Shown: positions 25,964 through 35,669, counted from the first letter of the stretch. The stretch is 64,000 nucleotides of DNA from Alkaliphilus sp. B6464 (GCF_018141165.1 NZ_CP058557.1:496001-560000), one strand, 5' to 3'. Program-made: numbers and translations. The notes: generated by a model from the letters alone, not told the origin.

Positions 25964-26263
25964 CTATAATTTGCTTTTAACCGATAAAATCTTTCCATCT
26001 ATAGTAGATTCCTTATCTCGTCTATCATCGATTTTCATACTAGTGGAAACTCTCATAGCTCCTTCGCCAAACGGAACATTGTGAAGCTTTTTAGCAACTT
26101 CAAATAGCTTATCTATGTCACCTTCTATAACTGTAGACATAGGAGTTAGTTGATACTTTATACCTTCCTCTAATTCTAACAATTTATGACATGCAGCTAC
26201 ATATTTGCTAACGCTAGTATCTCCTGTACCTAAAGGTGCTACTGTAATTTCTAAAAGTGCCAT
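25964..26263 (-). CDS. MTH1187/YqgV-type thiamine-binding protein
   Basis: 99 residues, a single ferredoxin-like alpha/beta domain: ALLEITVAPLGTGDTSVSKYVAAC start, YQLTPMSTVIEGDID near 37-51, VRVS-type STSMKIDDRRD near 80. Members of the family (MTH1187, YqgV, YkoF half) bind thiamine or its hydroxymethylpyrimidine part in structures, so this is likely a cytoplasmic thiamine-binding or -handling protein. GGAGGGG lies before the ATG. A strong inverted repeat 18 bases upstream may regulate it. Confidence 0.88.
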   Translation of the reverse strand: MALLEITVAPLGTGDTSVSKYVAACHKLLELEEGIKYQLTPMSTVIEGDIDKLFEVAKKLHNVPFGEGAMRVSTSMKIDDRRDKESTIDGKILSVKSKL

Positions 26264-26544
26264 AATACCCCTCCAAAATATATTATTAGTATAACTAAGT
26301 TATACTAATAATATTATATCAGAACTAAGCATTTAATTATTTTATTAGGTTGTTGAATAACTAAAATTACCAGTATAAAAGTTACCCATTTTTTAATATT
26401 ATGTTAAACATTATACAAAAAAACACCCCGAAAGGACGACTGTAATGATTATAACACTTAACAAACTACTTGATAACTACGTTTATTTTCTCTGTAAAAA
26501 ATTATAAAATATACGATAATATTGAGTATGTATATTAGAAACTA
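26264..26544. other. Intergenic region between thiamine-binding gene and ABC permease
   Basis: About 280 bases. Besides the inverted repeat at 26281-26313, it holds AT-rich DNA after the last permease gene and no recognised gene or stable terminator for the ABC operon. Confidence 0.5.
26281..26313 (-). promoter_or_regulatory. Perfect 15-bp inverted repeat upstream of the thiamine-binding gene
   Basis: TATTATTAGTATAAC and its exact complement, separated by three bases, sit 18 bases before the start codon and just downstream of a TATAAT-like -10 element. It fits a dimeric repressor site or a leader hairpin. The responsible regulator is not in the window. Confidence 0.6.
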
Positions 26545-27255
26545 TTAACTGTATATTTTTCTATTTGTATATATTTTAAAAATATAGGATATGACCAATA
26601 GTAGAAATAATCTAATCAATATACTTATATCTACTCCTACTGTTAATACCCTAGAAACTTTTGAAAATATCATATTGGAAAAAATATTATTAAAGTTAAA
26701 AACCATTCCACTTAAAAATAGTACAAAGGTCATAAACAAAGTTGCAAAAGTCATTATTCTCTCGAAAATAAGAGTTAATGATATCATAGTACAGTAGATA
26801 ATGATATTTAACACTGTACTCAAAAAGATATAATATAAAATATTAATTACTTTTAAATCTGAGTTCAGTTCAATTGGAATGAAAATACTCATAAACAAAA
26901 GAGATACTATTAATACTAAAATAGATTCTATACTATAAACAAAAAACCTATATAGATATATTTTCCAAATACTAGTTTTAGTGTAAATAAGATTTTTAAA
27001 ATAATCTGCCCTTATTTCAGATTCTACATCACTTACAGCATTTAACATAGAATTATATAATATATACCAAGTTAGAAACCTCAAGACCATACTTAAATTA
27101 ATACTACCAGCACTATAATACAGAGCAAAAAGTAGCCCTGATAAATAAATCATATCTCCTATCTTTCCGGATATAAAATCCATTCCATAGTTTTTGGACT
27201 CTAATGTATACCTTACAAATTCGTTTTTTAAACTATATAAAATCATACTAGACAT
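26545..27255 (-). CDS. ABC-2-type permease of an uncharacterised exporter
   Basis: 236 residues with about six hydrophobic helices and few charges. No domain beyond the ABC-2-like membrane pattern is clear, but it lies directly after a second permease (8-base overlap) and an ATPase, so it is most likely one half of a heterodimeric exporter. The ribosome site is weak and translation may depend on coupling with the upstream gene. Candidate cargo: a peptide, lipid or drug. It belongs to a group of small permeases found next to peptide or lantibiotic-like genes, none of which is here. Confidence 0.7.
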   Translation of the reverse strand: MSSMILYSLKNEFVRYTLESKNYGMDFISGKIGDMIYLSGLLFALYYSAGSINLSMVLRFLTWYILYNSMLNAVSDVESEIRADYFKNLIYTKTSIWKIYLYRFFVYSIESILVLIVSLLFMSIFIPIELNSDLKVINILYYIFLSTVLNIIIYCTMISLTLIFERIMTFATLFMTFVLFLSGMVFNFNNIFSNMIFSKVSRVLTVGVDISILIRLFLLLVISYIFKIYTNRKIYS

Positions 27256-28003
27256 TATAAATCAGTCCCTTCTCAATACTATATTTAACGGCCTTCTTTA
27301 GAGTAAAGGAACCTAAACAACCCCAAATAATACATTGTAATATTAATAAACCAAGATAAGTAATATCAAAATTCCCTAGAAACAGATTACTTATTAAATA
27401 TCTTAGATTACTGAAAGGTAGAATTCTGTTAATAATATTTAAAAATATATTGTTAGAGATTTCAACGGTTATTCCTGAAAAAAATAGTATGAAATAGTCT
27501 AATAGTCCTATAAAATTACCAGCTCTTTGATAAACCGTAACTAGACTACAAAACAAAAATCCCATACCATATGATGTAAATATAGTTAGAAAGATACCCA
27601 GAATAATATATATCCAACTTAAAATATTTAAGCTACTAAAATTATAATTGCCTAATAAATAGAGTAAAAAAAATACAGGAACGCCCTTTACTATGTCTAT
27701 TATTATTTGAACTATACTCCTATGGAATAAAACATTCACAATAGATGTTTTACTTTGGATTACGCTTACTAGAGTTCTATCAAAAACTTCATTTTCTAAA
27801 TTATATGTAGGAATACTCATGCCATGAGTAGCAAAATACCAACAAAATAACATAAAAAAAATAATTTCTTTATCCTCTACAAAAAGATATTCTGTTAATG
27901 TATAGAATAGTATAATCAAAGAAGTATTAGCAAATATAAGATTAAACTTATATTTTATACTTTCACCCAGTTTTCTTTTTACCTCCAAGAATATGTTATT
28001 CAT
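27248..28003 (-). CDS. ABC-2-type permease of an uncharacterised exporter
   Basis: 251 residues with about six hydrophobic helices (start NNIFLEVKRKLGESIKYKF, loop then helices from residue about 25). The order and size match the other permease, so they probably pair. It overlaps the ATPase gene by 8 bases. No family name can be given from sequence alone. Confidence 0.7.
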   Translation of the reverse strand: MNNIFLEVKRKLGESIKYKFNLIFANTSLIILFYTLTEYLFVEDKEIIFFMLFCWYFATHGMSIPTYNLENEVFDRTLVSVIQSKTSIVNVLFHRSIVQIIIDIVKGVPVFFLLYLLGNYNFSSLNILSWIYIILGIFLTIFTSYGMGFLFCSLVTVYQRAGNFIGLLDYFILFFSGITVEISNNIFLNIINRILPFSNLRYLISNLFLGNFDITYLGLLILQCIIWGCLGSFTLKKAVKYSIEKGLIYNV

Positions 28004-28895
28004 AACTAATCACCCTATAATATATATCTTCTATATCTAAGTTCTCACTATAAAACTCTTGAATATTAAGATTTTTTACTATTAAATCCTTATCATCTTC
28101 CTCATAAACTTGAGCTACTACCCTATCCCTATCATAAGCATATCTAATATTGTCAATTTTCAACTCTTCTAGACTATTTAAGTCGCTCATAGGGATTACG
28201 ATCTTGTATTTTTTGCTTCCTTTATCTTCTATCAAATTGTAAATATAATCATCGGCTATAATTAATCCATCTTTTAAAATGATACATCTTACATCTAAAT
28301 TTTTGATAAAAGCAAGGTCATGAGTAGTTAAGATAATTGTTCTGTTCTTTTTATTAGAAATCTTCTTTAAGTTATTTAACAAAAAATCAGAAGTTACTAA
28401 GTCTAAGCCATTGGTCGGCTCATCTAATAGTAGAACTTTCGGATCTGTCAATAAACTTATAATAATAGATAACTTTTGCCTATTACCTTGTGAAAGCTCA
28501 GAAACCTTTTTGTCTAGATGTTCCCCAAATTCAAATCTGTTGATTAAATCCTCTAATTCCACCTTCACTGCATCCATCTTGATCTTATTTAATCCTAAGA
28601 AATATCTTATATTTTCCAACGAAGTTAAATAATCATAATACCCCTTACCACTTTCTTGAACAAATTTTGTGATATTCCTCATCTTTTTATCTTTATTATC
28701 TATATCAAATACACTAATTTCTCCAGTATCTTGATACAGTAAACCAGAAATTATCTTTACTAAAGTACTCTTACCCGAACCATTTTTTCCTAGAATCGCT
28801 ACAATTTCTCCTTCCATTATTCTCAAATCATCTATTTCTAGTACAGTTTCAGTATTATATAACTTTTTTAAATTGCTTATTACAATACTATTCAT
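27996..28895 (-). CDS. ABC transporter ATP-binding protein
   Basis: 299 residues. Walker A ILGKNGSGKST near 34-44, Q-loop FVQESGKG near 81, signature LSQGNRQKLS near 138, Walker B VLLLDEPTNGLD near 156-167, H-loop LTTHD near 192. The C-terminal 80 residues form an extra domain after the ATPase. It energises the two downstream permeases. GGGGG precedes the ATG. Export of a peptide or drug is the usual job of such ABC-2 ATPases. Confidence 0.93.
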   Translation of the reverse strand: MNSIVISNLKKLYNTETVLEIDDLRIMEGEIVAILGKNGSGKSTLVKIISGLLYQDTGEISVFDIDNKDKKMRNITKFVQESGKGYYDYLTSLENIRYFLGLNKIKMDAVKVELEDLINRFEFGEHLDKKVSELSQGNRQKLSIIISLLTDPKVLLLDEPTNGLDLVTSDFLLNNLKKISNKKNRTIILTTHDLAFIKNLDVRCIILKDGLIIADDYIYNLIEDKGSKKYKIVIPMSDLNSLEELKIDNIRYAYDRDRVVAQVYEEDDKDLIVKNLNIQEFYSENLDIEDIYYRVISYE

Positions 28896-29208
28896 AGTAA
28901 ATTCCCCCTAAATCTAAAAGCAAGTTTTCTATTTTTTTTAATTACTTATTAATATTAATGTCCATGAGACACAGAATTATTTCTCTTGCCTTCCATTGGC
29001 TTTGCTGATATAGGTTTAATAATTAATTACATGTTATAACCTTTAATGAATATAAATCGATTTTTTACATATATTTACCATATCATCCCCCATTGTAGTT
29101 TAACATTTTTTGAAAGTCAAGTACAATTTCGAATTGGGATAATATTCTGATTATGTATAAAGATAGTACTATAAAAAAGAATAATTTACCTATTTTATTT
29201 GCTCCCTC
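28896..29208. other. Intergenic region between ABC ATPase and pcp
   Basis: About 310 bases of AT-rich DNA holding the upstream region of the ABC operon and the downstream end of pcp. No gene, RNA or terminator was recognised. Confidence 0.5.
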
Positions 29209-29850
29209 TTAACAAATTGCACCACCTTGTACATTTATATCCTGATTATTATTAATAACTGCTTGTATAGCAACTGTAAGTCCTTTAACAATATCCTGCA
29301 CATTCATACTTGGAGTGTTAGCTTTCTCTAGTACTTGTTCAACTATATATGGAATGTGTATAAATCCTGCCTTCATATCTTGTTTATACTTATTTACATA
29401 GTATAGAGCACCATACATTAAGTGATTACATACAAAGGTTCCAGCTGTATTAGACACAGCAGCAGGAATATTTGAACTTTTCATAGCTTGTACCATTGCT
29501 TTTATTGGAAGATTTGAAAAATATGCTGGTGCACCGTCTTCAAAAATAGCTGTATCTATAGGTGCATTGCCTTCATTATCTTTAATTCTTGCATCATCAA
29601 TATTAATAGCTACTCGCTCTACAGTTATTTGGAACCTTCCTCCTGCTTGTCCAATACAAATGGTGATATCTGGATTTTCTCTCTTTATAGCATCAAATAA
29701 TACATCAATACTTTTTCCAAATACTGTAGGAATTTGGGTAGTAACGATTTCAGCTCCATTAATCTCTTTGGGTAATAATTTTATCGCCTCAGTAGCTGGA
29801 TTAATACTCTCTCCACCAAATGGATCAAATCCTGTAACAAGTATTTTCAT
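29209..29850 (-). CDS. pcp: Pyroglutamyl-peptidase I (C15 cysteine peptidase)
   Basis: 213 residues, the usual length. It removes N-terminal pyroglutamate from peptides in the cytoplasm. Conserved features: [16 protein letters not shown] at about 6-21, [19 protein letters not shown] near 65-83 with the catalytic Glu, [14 protein letters not shown] near 136-149 with the nucleophile Cys, and GFIHIPYI near 163 with the catalytic His. GGAG before the ATG. Standing alone, it probably serves peptide use in an amino-acid fermenter. Confidence 0.96.
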   Translation of the reverse strand: MKILVTGFDPFGGESINPATEAIKLLPKEINGAEIVTTQIPTVFGKSIDVLFDAIKRENPDITICIGQAGGRFQITVERVAINIDDARIKDNEGNAPIDTAIFEDGAPAYFSNLPIKAMVQAMKSSNIPAAVSNTAGTFVCNHLMYGALYYVNKYKQDMKAGFIHIPYIVEQVLEKANTPSMNVQDIVKGLTVAIQAVINNNQDINVQGGAIC

Positions 29851-29992
29851 TTATTTGCACTCCTTTTTTTCTAAATATATATTAAAATGCCATAATTTTA
29901 ATTAAGAGAATATGAAAGCCTCTTACTTTTATCTATAGCATATACTACATTTTTATAATATATTTTAATTTTTTATAAATTTCAACAAAAAC

Positions 29993-30062
29993 AATCCTCT
30001 ACATACCTATAAATATTTTTCTGTCAATAATTTTGACAAATTTCATAGATATGTAGAGGATT
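29993..30062 (-). terminator. Intrinsic terminator of the CoA-transferase operon
   Basis: Long hairpin: outer arms TCCTCTACATACCTAT / ATAGATATGTAGAGGA (one mismatch) enclose an inner TGTCAA / TTGACA stem. On the minus strand it is followed by GTTTTTG. Confidence 0.7.
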
Positions 30063-30078
30063 AACTGCTTTATAATTT

Positions 30079-30735
30079 TTATTCCATATCCTTCAAGTCT
30101 TCAGCTATAATTAGTTGCGCTTCTGTAGCCGTTTTAACTTCGTCTAAAGTAAACTCAGGATTTAATTCCTTTAAGACTAATCCTTCTCTAGTCACTTCCA
30201 TTACACCCATTTCAGTAATAATTAAATCTACCTGGGCTACTGCAGTTAACGGAAGGTTGCATTTCTTCAATATTTTTGGGTTACCTTTAGCGGTATGTTC
30301 CATAGCTACTATTACCTTTTTAGCTCCAACCACTAGATCCATAGCTCCACCCATACCTGGAACCATTTTACCTGGTATCATCCAGTTAGCAAGATTACCT
30401 TCCTGATCTACTTGAAGTGCTCCTAATACTGTAGCATCCACATGTCCACCTCTAATAATAGAAAAAGACATTGTACTATCAAAAAATGCTCCACCTTCTT
30501 TAATAGTTACGGGCTGACAACCGGCATTAACTATATATGGGTTTTCTTTACCTACTTCTGGTGCAGGACCTAAACCTACAAATCCATTTTCGGATTGTAG
30601 TATAATATCTACATCCTTATCTATATAGTTAGCTACCATTGTAGGAAGTCCTATTCCTAAGTTAATTACATCACCATCTTTAAGCTCCTTTGCTACTCTC
30701 TTTGCGATAAATTCCTTTATTTTATTTCTATCCAT
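30079..30735 (-). CDS. Acyl-CoA:acetate/3-oxoacid CoA-transferase, beta subunit
   Basis: 218 residues, family of AtoA/CtfB/ScoB. The catalytic Glu sits in [11 protein letters not shown] near 48-58, and the [12 protein letters not shown] segment near 28-39 is typical. It moves CoA between a short-chain acyl group (acetoacetate, butyrate, acetate) and its partner. The start overlaps the stop of the alpha-subunit gene by one base (TAATG), so the two are coupled. Together they would serve fatty-acid or amino-acid fermentation; the exact acyl group is not visible. Control is probably by the sigma-54 activator encoded upstream. Confidence 0.92.
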   Translation of the reverse strand: MDRNKIKEFIAKRVAKELKDGDVINLGIGLPTMVANYIDKDVDIILQSENGFVGLGPAPEVGKENPYIVNAGCQPVTIKEGGAFFDSTMSFSIIRGGHVDATVLGALQVDQEGNLANWMIPGKMVPGMGGAMDLVVGAKKVIVAMEHTAKGNPKILKKCNLPLTAVAQVDLIITEMGVMEVTREGLVLKELNPEFTLDEVKTATEAQLIIAEDLKDME

Positions 30736-31388
30736 TATTTTTCACCCCTAACTATATAATCTATAAATATGCTAGGTATAACTACTTCCTGTGGTGCTAT
30801 TTGTCCAACATCTACAATTGTTTCTCCTTCAATAATAACTGTATCCGCCGCCATGGACATTACTATATTAAAGTTTCTAGCAGCTCCTTCATAGTATACA
30901 TTTCCTTTTTTATCTACCTTGTTACCAAAAATTATCGCTATATCTGCTTTTAGCGGTAGTTCCAACAAATATGTTTTTCCGTCTATCTCTATTTTCTGTT
31001 TTCCTTCTTCAACTAAGGTTCCTACTCCTGTAGGTGTTAAAAACCCACCTAGGCCTGCACCAGCCGATCTTATTTGTTCTACTAGTGTTCCTTGTGGAAC
31101 TAATACAACCTCAGTTTCACCTGCATTCATCTGCCTGCCTGTTTCTTGATTTGTCCCAATATGAGATACAATAATCTTTTTAAACTGCTTGCCTACTACC
31201 ATTTTCCCTACGCCCAAATCTGGAAATGCAGTATCATTACAAATTAAAGTTAAATCTTTTACCTCTTTTTTTACCAAAGCATCGATAATCTTATGAGGAC
31301 TACCTGATCCTAAAAATCCGCCCACCATAATAGTCATACCATCTTTAATATGACTTATGGCTTCTTCTATACTTACAATTTTAGTCAT
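30735..31388 (-). CDS. Acyl-CoA:acetate/3-oxoacid CoA-transferase, alpha subunit
   Basis: 217 residues, family of AtoD/CtfA/ScoA. The glycine-rich [18 protein letters not shown] near residues 21-38 is the conserved CoA-binding start; [15 protein letters not shown] near 111-125 and [10 protein letters not shown] near 165 follow. GGAGGTGG precedes the ATG. Forms the heteromer with the beta subunit. A strong -24/-12 promoter lies about 80 bases upstream. Confidence 0.93.
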   Translation of the reverse strand: MTKIVSIEEAISHIKDGMTIMVGGFLGSGSPHKIIDALVKKEVKDLTLICNDTAFPDLGVGKMVVGKQFKKIIVSHIGTNQETGRQMNAGETEVVLVPQGTLVEQIRSAGAGLGGFLTPTGVGTLVEEGKQKIEIDGKTYLLELPLKADIAIIFGNKVDKKGNVYYEGAARNFNIVMSMAADTVIIEGETIVDVGQIAPQEVVIPSIFIDYIVRGEK

Positions 31389-31468
31389 AACGCCACCTCC
31401 AAATTTTTATGATAATATCATTTTAGAATTAATTATTTAATCATCTATGGCAACTATATTTAATTAAA

Positions 31469-31485
31469 AAGCAATTGTTATGCCA
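31469..31485 (-). promoter_or_regulatory. Sigma-54 (-24/-12) promoter
   Basis: TGGCATAACAATTGC on the minus strand: GG and GC are separated by the required ten bases, and only one base of the TGGCAC core differs. It lies upstream of the CoA-transferase operon, with the gene for a sigma-54 activator next on the same strand. Confidence 0.85.
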
Positions 31486-31608
31486 AAGTTACATATTATG
31501 ATTAAATTAAAATAAATCTTTAAATTTCAATATTATATAGATTAGTTCCTTATAATAAACTAAATTTTAAAATTCATAAGATTCTAGTAACTTAATATAT
31601 GTATAAAA

Positions 31609-31639
31609 AAATCTACAACTTTATATTAGTTGTAGATTT
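31609..31639 (-). terminator. Intrinsic terminator of the sigma-54 activator gene
   Basis: Arms AAATCTACAACT / AGTTGTAGATTT (12 bases, perfect) followed on the minus strand by a run of T. It ends 12 bases before the stop codon of the activator gene's downstream side and insulates the sigma-54 promoter from read-through. Confidence 0.85.
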
Positions 31640-31650
31640 CTTGTACAGTT

Positions 31651-33048
31651 TTACCAATCTAATCCGTATATCTCTAGTTTTTTATATAATGCGGTTCTAT
31701 GTATACCCAATGTTCTGGCAGCCAAAGTTTTATTGCCTCTGCTTTCCTCAATCGCCCTTTTAATAGCTTCTTTTTCCACTCTAGCAACTATGTTTTTTAA
31801 AAGTAAAGAATCTTCTTCACCATATTCATCTTCTTTAAAAGCCTTTTTATTTAAATATTCAGGTAGATGTTCTATTCTAATGATGTCATCCTTGCATAGT
31901 GTAGATGCTCTCTCAAGTACATTACGGAGTTCCCTTACATTACCAGGCCATGTATGGTTTTTGAGGGCTTCCTTAGTCTCAAATTCAAGTATTTTTTTAG
32001 GGACAGATAAATCCTCTGATAGACTATGCAATAGACTTTCGGCCAATATAGGAATATCCTCTATTCTATCTCTTAAAGGTGGTATCTCTATTTGTATTAC
32101 ATTCAGTCTATAGTATAAGTCCTGTCTAAACTTTCCTTCCTCTACAGCCTTTTCAAGATTCTCGTTAGTACAGGCAATTAACCTTATATCTATTTCAATT
32201 CTTGTATTTCCCCCTACCCGTTCAAATTCTCTAGTTTCAAGTACCCTTAGAAGTTTTGCTTGCATCTCCATTGGCATAGAACCTATTTCATCTAATAGTA
32301 TTGTTCCGCCATTAGCAAGTTCAAATTTTCCGATCTTTCCTTCTCTTCTTGCCCCTGTAAAAGCTCCACCATCGTATCCAAATAGCTCTGACTCTAATAA
32401 CTCTTTGGGAATAGCAGCACAGTTGATTGTAACAAATGGTCCATGCTTTCTTAAACTTGCTCTATGTACTCCATGAGCAAATAATTCCTTGCCTGTACCA
32501 CTCTCACCTTGGATAAGCAAAGTTGAATTAGTTTCTGCTGCTCTCTTAGCAATCTCTTTTAAATATATCATCTTTTTATTTTGTGTAATAATATTATCGA
32601 AGGAGTATTTTGTTTTATGAAATCTTTTAATCTCTCCCTTATATTTATGTACTGTATCTTCTAACATTTCTAGTTTCTGTACTAAAGATTTTAACTCCTT
32701 AACATCCTTAAAAAGCACTGTTCCTGCTGCACCAATAATTTTACCATTCTGTATTATGGGCACTCTACTAGTTATCATATCTCTACCTTGTATTTTTTGA
32801 ACCTCGAATAATTCTTTTTCGCCTGTTTTCGCTACAATATGTAGTCTAGTATTTTCTATTATATCTTCAACATTCTTATCCAGCACATCTTCTTCTTTAA
32901 TCCCCATTAATTTTTCATAGTTCCACTTAACAATCTTTCCATCTATATCTACTATTGCCATTCCATAGTAAGCAGTGTCCAGCAGATCCTCTAGCATTTC
33001 CATGCTCTCTTTTAGCCTTTTTAGTTCTTCTGCAACATTCTTCTTCAT
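31651..33048 (-). CDS. Sigma-54-dependent activator with PAS sensor domain
   Basis: 465 residues. A PAS domain (about 20-120, with [17 protein letters not shown]) senses a small ligand or redox state. The AAA+ centre (about 140-370) has Walker A GESGTGKE, the sigma-54-contact loop GAFTGA within [14 protein letters not shown], Walker B ILLDEIG and the arginine finger region [11 protein letters not shown]. The C terminus is a Fis-type helix-turn-helix ([21 protein letters not shown]). The ATG at 33048 has GGGGGTG upstream; longer starts do not. It most likely drives the CoA-transferase operon just downstream. Confidence 0.93.
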   Translation of the reverse strand: MKKNVAEELKRLKESMEMLEDLLDTAYYGMAIVDIDGKIVKWNYEKLMGIKEEDVLDKNVEDIIENTRLHIVAKTGEKELFEVQKIQGRDMITSRVPIIQNGKIIGAAGTVLFKDVKELKSLVQKLEMLEDTVHKYKGEIKRFHKTKYSFDNIITQNKKMIYLKEIAKRAAETNSTLLIQGESGTGKELFAHGVHRASLRKHGPFVTINCAAIPKELLESELFGYDGGAFTGARREGKIGKFELANGGTILLDEIGSMPMEMQAKLLRVLETREFERVGGNTRIEIDIRLIACTNENLEKAVEEGKFRQDLYYRLNVIQIEIPPLRDRIEDIPILAESLLHSLSEDLSVPKKILEFETKEALKNHTWPGNVRELRNVLERASTLCKDDIIRIEHLPEYLNKKAFKEDEYGEEDSLLLKNIVARVEKEAIKRAIEESRGNKTLAARTLGIHRTALYKKLEIYGLDW

Positions 33049-33136
33049 AAAAACACCCCCTAATGACAATACTCTTTACTATATATTATCACGAACTAAG
33101 TAAAAAAATCTAATATTTAAATAATAAATTGGTAAA

Positions 33137-33367
33137 ATGCTTGTACAACTAATTGAAAATTTTGGAACTGTTATGGAGGACAGTCAGTTAGATGATGCAG
33201 TAGTCAATGAGTTATGGGATCTACATAGAAAAGCTCAATATAGATGGGATTTCGTGTTTGTAGAAAATAGTACAGGCTTCCACAATACACCAAAGGCAAA
33301 AAAAGCTTTAAGTTAAGCAAGAAACTATGCTCAACAAGCCTTAGATAAGCTGGCAGAATTTCAATAA
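33137..33367 (+). pseudogene. nrfA: nrfA (ammonia-forming cytochrome c nitrite reductase) C-terminal remnant
   Basis: Only the last ~76 codons remain. The frame reads through an alpha-helical stretch to AQYRWDFVFVENSTGFHN at about residues 33-50, the conserved NrfA C-terminal signature, then meets an in-frame TAA (codon 60) and continues as ARNYAQQALDKLAEFQ before its natural end. All haem-binding CxxCH/CxxCK motifs are gone. The 5' breakpoint lies close to 33137. Intact resB and ccsA for cytochrome c assembly follow on the same strand, so this was probably an nrf operon that lost its reductase. No ribosome site or promoter is needed to explain it. Confidence 0.85.
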
Positions 33368-33457
33368 AAATCCTCTGATGTTATCCTATCAATAACTTTT
33401 ATCAAGCTACTACTTCTTTAAAAAACTTCAGTTATTAGAAAATCTATATTTTCTTAA

Positions 33458-33495
33458 GTAACTACCACTATACATCACCTAGTAGTGGTAGTTAC
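33458..33495. promoter_or_regulatory. Perfect 13-bp inverted repeat upstream of resB
   Basis: GTAACTACCACTA and its exact complement around a 12-base loop, about 30 bases before the resB start. No T-run follows on the plus strand, so a regulator site or leader hairpin is more likely than a terminator. Confidence 0.5.
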
Positions 33496-33523
33496 AATTA
33501 AAATTGCGTAAGGAAGTGAATAA

Positions 33524-34807
33524 ATGAAATTATGGTTTAAAAAAATATTTGCTTTTTTAAGAACTATGAAATTTGGATTAATCCTACTAGGAATGTTATG
33601 TTTAGTATCTGTAGTAGGATCTGTTGTACCACAGGGTAGAGAAGAGGCATTTTATCTAAATAACTACCCACCATTATGGTCACAATTAATTATTACCTTT
33701 AAAGCCTACAATATTTATCACTCCAGTGGATTTATTGCGCTTTTTATTGCTCTAGCCCTTAACTTATTTTTATGTAGCACTGTTAGACTTAAAAATGTTA
33801 TTAGCAAAATGAAAAAATTATCATTAGCTCCTAGTAAAACACAACTTAAAAATCCTGTTGAGTGTATAAATTGCCTTAATGCCGATAGTATTAAGGATAT
33901 TTTTAAAAGTGAGGGTTTTAAAAATATAAAGTGTACAACATATGATTCCACAGAAATATACTATAGTAATAAGAATAAAATAGGCTACTTAGGATCATGG
34001 CTTATTCACATCGGTATACTTGTAATAATCGTATTTTATAGCTATGGACAGTATACATTTTTTGATACAGCTGTATTTGGTACACCAGGAACAAAGCAAC
34101 AATTAGATGGCACTAATTATACAATGAATATCGAGGACTTTGAAATAATCTATAGAGATGATGGATCTGTTCAGCAATATATTACACAAGGCACCTTAAC
34201 TGATAAAGATGGGACTAGTCTTGTATCTGGCGAAATATATGTAAACAACCCGATGAGATATGATGGTTATACTTTCTATCAACATAGCACTGGATGGGCC
34301 TCAGAAGTTAATGTCTTTAAAGATGGAGAAAATCTCGGGAGTGAAATAGTATATGATGGAACCGCTTATATAAATAATAAGGAATTTATAGTTATCCAAA
34401 TGCACCACTTATATCCAGATTTTGTAGCAACTGAAACAGGATTTGCTTCTATATCTAATGATTTAAATAATCCTAAAATACTATACTCTCTACTTTATGG
34501 AGGGCAAAGAGTAGATATGAATCTAGTTTCTCCAGGCGAGGATGCGCATTGGCGGGATTTTACCTTTAATTTTAATAATCCAGAGCGTTATACATATTTA
34601 TCAGTAAATAAAATGAGTGGGAAATTTGGAGCACTAATTGGTTCTATAGTAATAATGCTAGGGTTATTTTTAGCATTTTATATGAAACCAAAACAGCTTA
34701 TAGTTGAAAGAAAAGCTGAAACTATTTATATATATGGAGATTATTCATCCGATAAGAAAAATAGCCTTAAAGGAAATTATCAAACAAAAAAAGATATTTC
34801 TATTTAG
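33524..34807 (+). CDS. resB: Cytochrome c biogenesis protein ResB
   Basis: 427 residues. Hydrophobic helices at about 15-35, 65-85, 150-170 and 365-385 frame a large outside domain (about 170-360), as in ResB/Ccs1. Together with CcsA (ResC) it forms the system II machinery that carries haem across the membrane and attaches it to CxxCH motifs. Conserved marks are LRTMKFGLILLGMLCLVSVVGSVVPQ-like residues near 12-37, YHSSGFIALFIALALNLFLC near 64-83 and the GSWLIHIGILVI segment near 155. AAGGAAG precedes the ATG. Follows the nrfA remnant in the same direction. Confidence 0.92.
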   Translation: MKLWFKKIFAFLRTMKFGLILLGMLCLVSVVGSVVPQGREEAFYLNNYPPLWSQLIITFKAYNIYHSSGFIALFIALALNLFLCSTVRLKNVISKMKKLSLAPSKTQLKNPVECINCLNADSIKDIFKSEGFKNIKCTTYDSTEIYYSNKNKIGYLGSWLIHIGILVIIVFYSYGQYTFFDTAVFGTPGTKQQLDGTNYTMNIEDFEIIYRDDGSVQQYITQGTLTDKDGTSLVSGEIYVNNPMRYDGYTFYQHSTGWASEVNVFKDGENLGSEIVYDGTAYINNKEFIVIQMHHLYPDFVATETGFASISNDLNNPKILYSLLYGGQRVDMNLVSPGEDAHWRDFTFNFNNPERYTYLSVNKMSGKFGALIGSIVIMLGLFLAFYMKPKQLIVERKAETIYIYGDYSSDKKNSLKGNYQTKKDISI

Positions 34808-34829
34808 ATAATAAAAAAGGAGAATTACT

Positions 34830-35669
34830 ATGTTTGGAGAAAATCAAAGTTTTATTATTGCACTAATACTCTATAGCCTATCTACAATAGCATATTTTAT
34901 TTTTTTTATTTTTATAAAGGAAAAATTAGGTAACTATGGAAGCATACTTGTTAAATTAGGATTAGCTTTTCATACTGTTTCTTTAGCAACTAGAACTGTA
35001 CAAGCCAGCAGATTGCCTATTAGTAATCAGTATGAATTTGCTACAAGCTTTGCATGGGGAATTAGTTTGTTTTATCTCTTGTTTGAAAAAAAATATAGAT
35101 ATAAAATCTTAGGAGCCTTTGCCACCCCAATTATACTTATACTTATTTACTATGCAGCTATGCAATCTAAAGATATAAGGCCATTAATGCCAGCACTTCA
35201 AAGTAATTGGATTGTAATCCATGTTCTAACTGCCATATTTAGTTATGGTGCATTTGCAGTGGCCTGTGCAATTTCTATTATGTATGTTCTTCGAGATCAT
35301 CTAAAAGAAGATACGTTTACACGGAAGCATATGCCAAGTCTAGATCTACTTGACGCCATGAGTTATAGATCTATCGCTGTAGGCTTTATAACTCTTACAC
35401 TGGTAATTGTTACTGGCGCAATTTGGGCTGAGAAAGCTTGGGGTAGATATTGGCAATGGGACCCTAAGGAAACCTGGTCATTTATAACATGGGTGATTTA
35501 TTCTATCTATCTGCATGTAAGATTAACTAAAGATTGGAAGGGCAAAAAAGCAGCTTGGTTTTCAATAATAGGTTTTGCTTCTATATTATTTACATATATA
35601 GGTGTTAATACTATTTTAGTTGGATACCACTCATATTCTTTTATGTTATTTCCCTTTTATTTTAATTAA
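34830..35669 (+). CDS. ccsA: Cytochrome c biogenesis protein CcsA/ResC
   Basis: 279 residues with about eight helices. The haem-handling WWD domain WGRYWQWDPKETWSFITW at about 208-225 is clear, and the conserved His residues lie in FHTVSLATR near 47-55 and GYHSYSF near the C terminus. It forms the haem channel with ResB. AGGAG precedes the ATG, 22 bases after resB, so both are one operon. Its presence suggests this organism still matures some c-type cytochrome elsewhere, because the neighbouring nrfA is broken. Confidence 0.92.
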   Translation: MFGENQSFIIALILYSLSTIAYFIFFIFIKEKLGNYGSILVKLGLAFHTVSLATRTVQASRLPISNQYEFATSFAWGISLFYLLFEKKYRYKILGAFATPIILILIYYAAMQSKDIRPLMPALQSNWIVIHVLTAIFSYGAFAVACAISIMYVLRDHLKEDTFTRKHMPSLDLLDAMSYRSIAVGFITLTLVIVTGAIWAEKAWGRYWQWDPKETWSFITWVIYSIYLHVRLTKDWKGKKAAWFSIIGFASILFTYIGVNTILVGYHSYSFMLFPFYFN

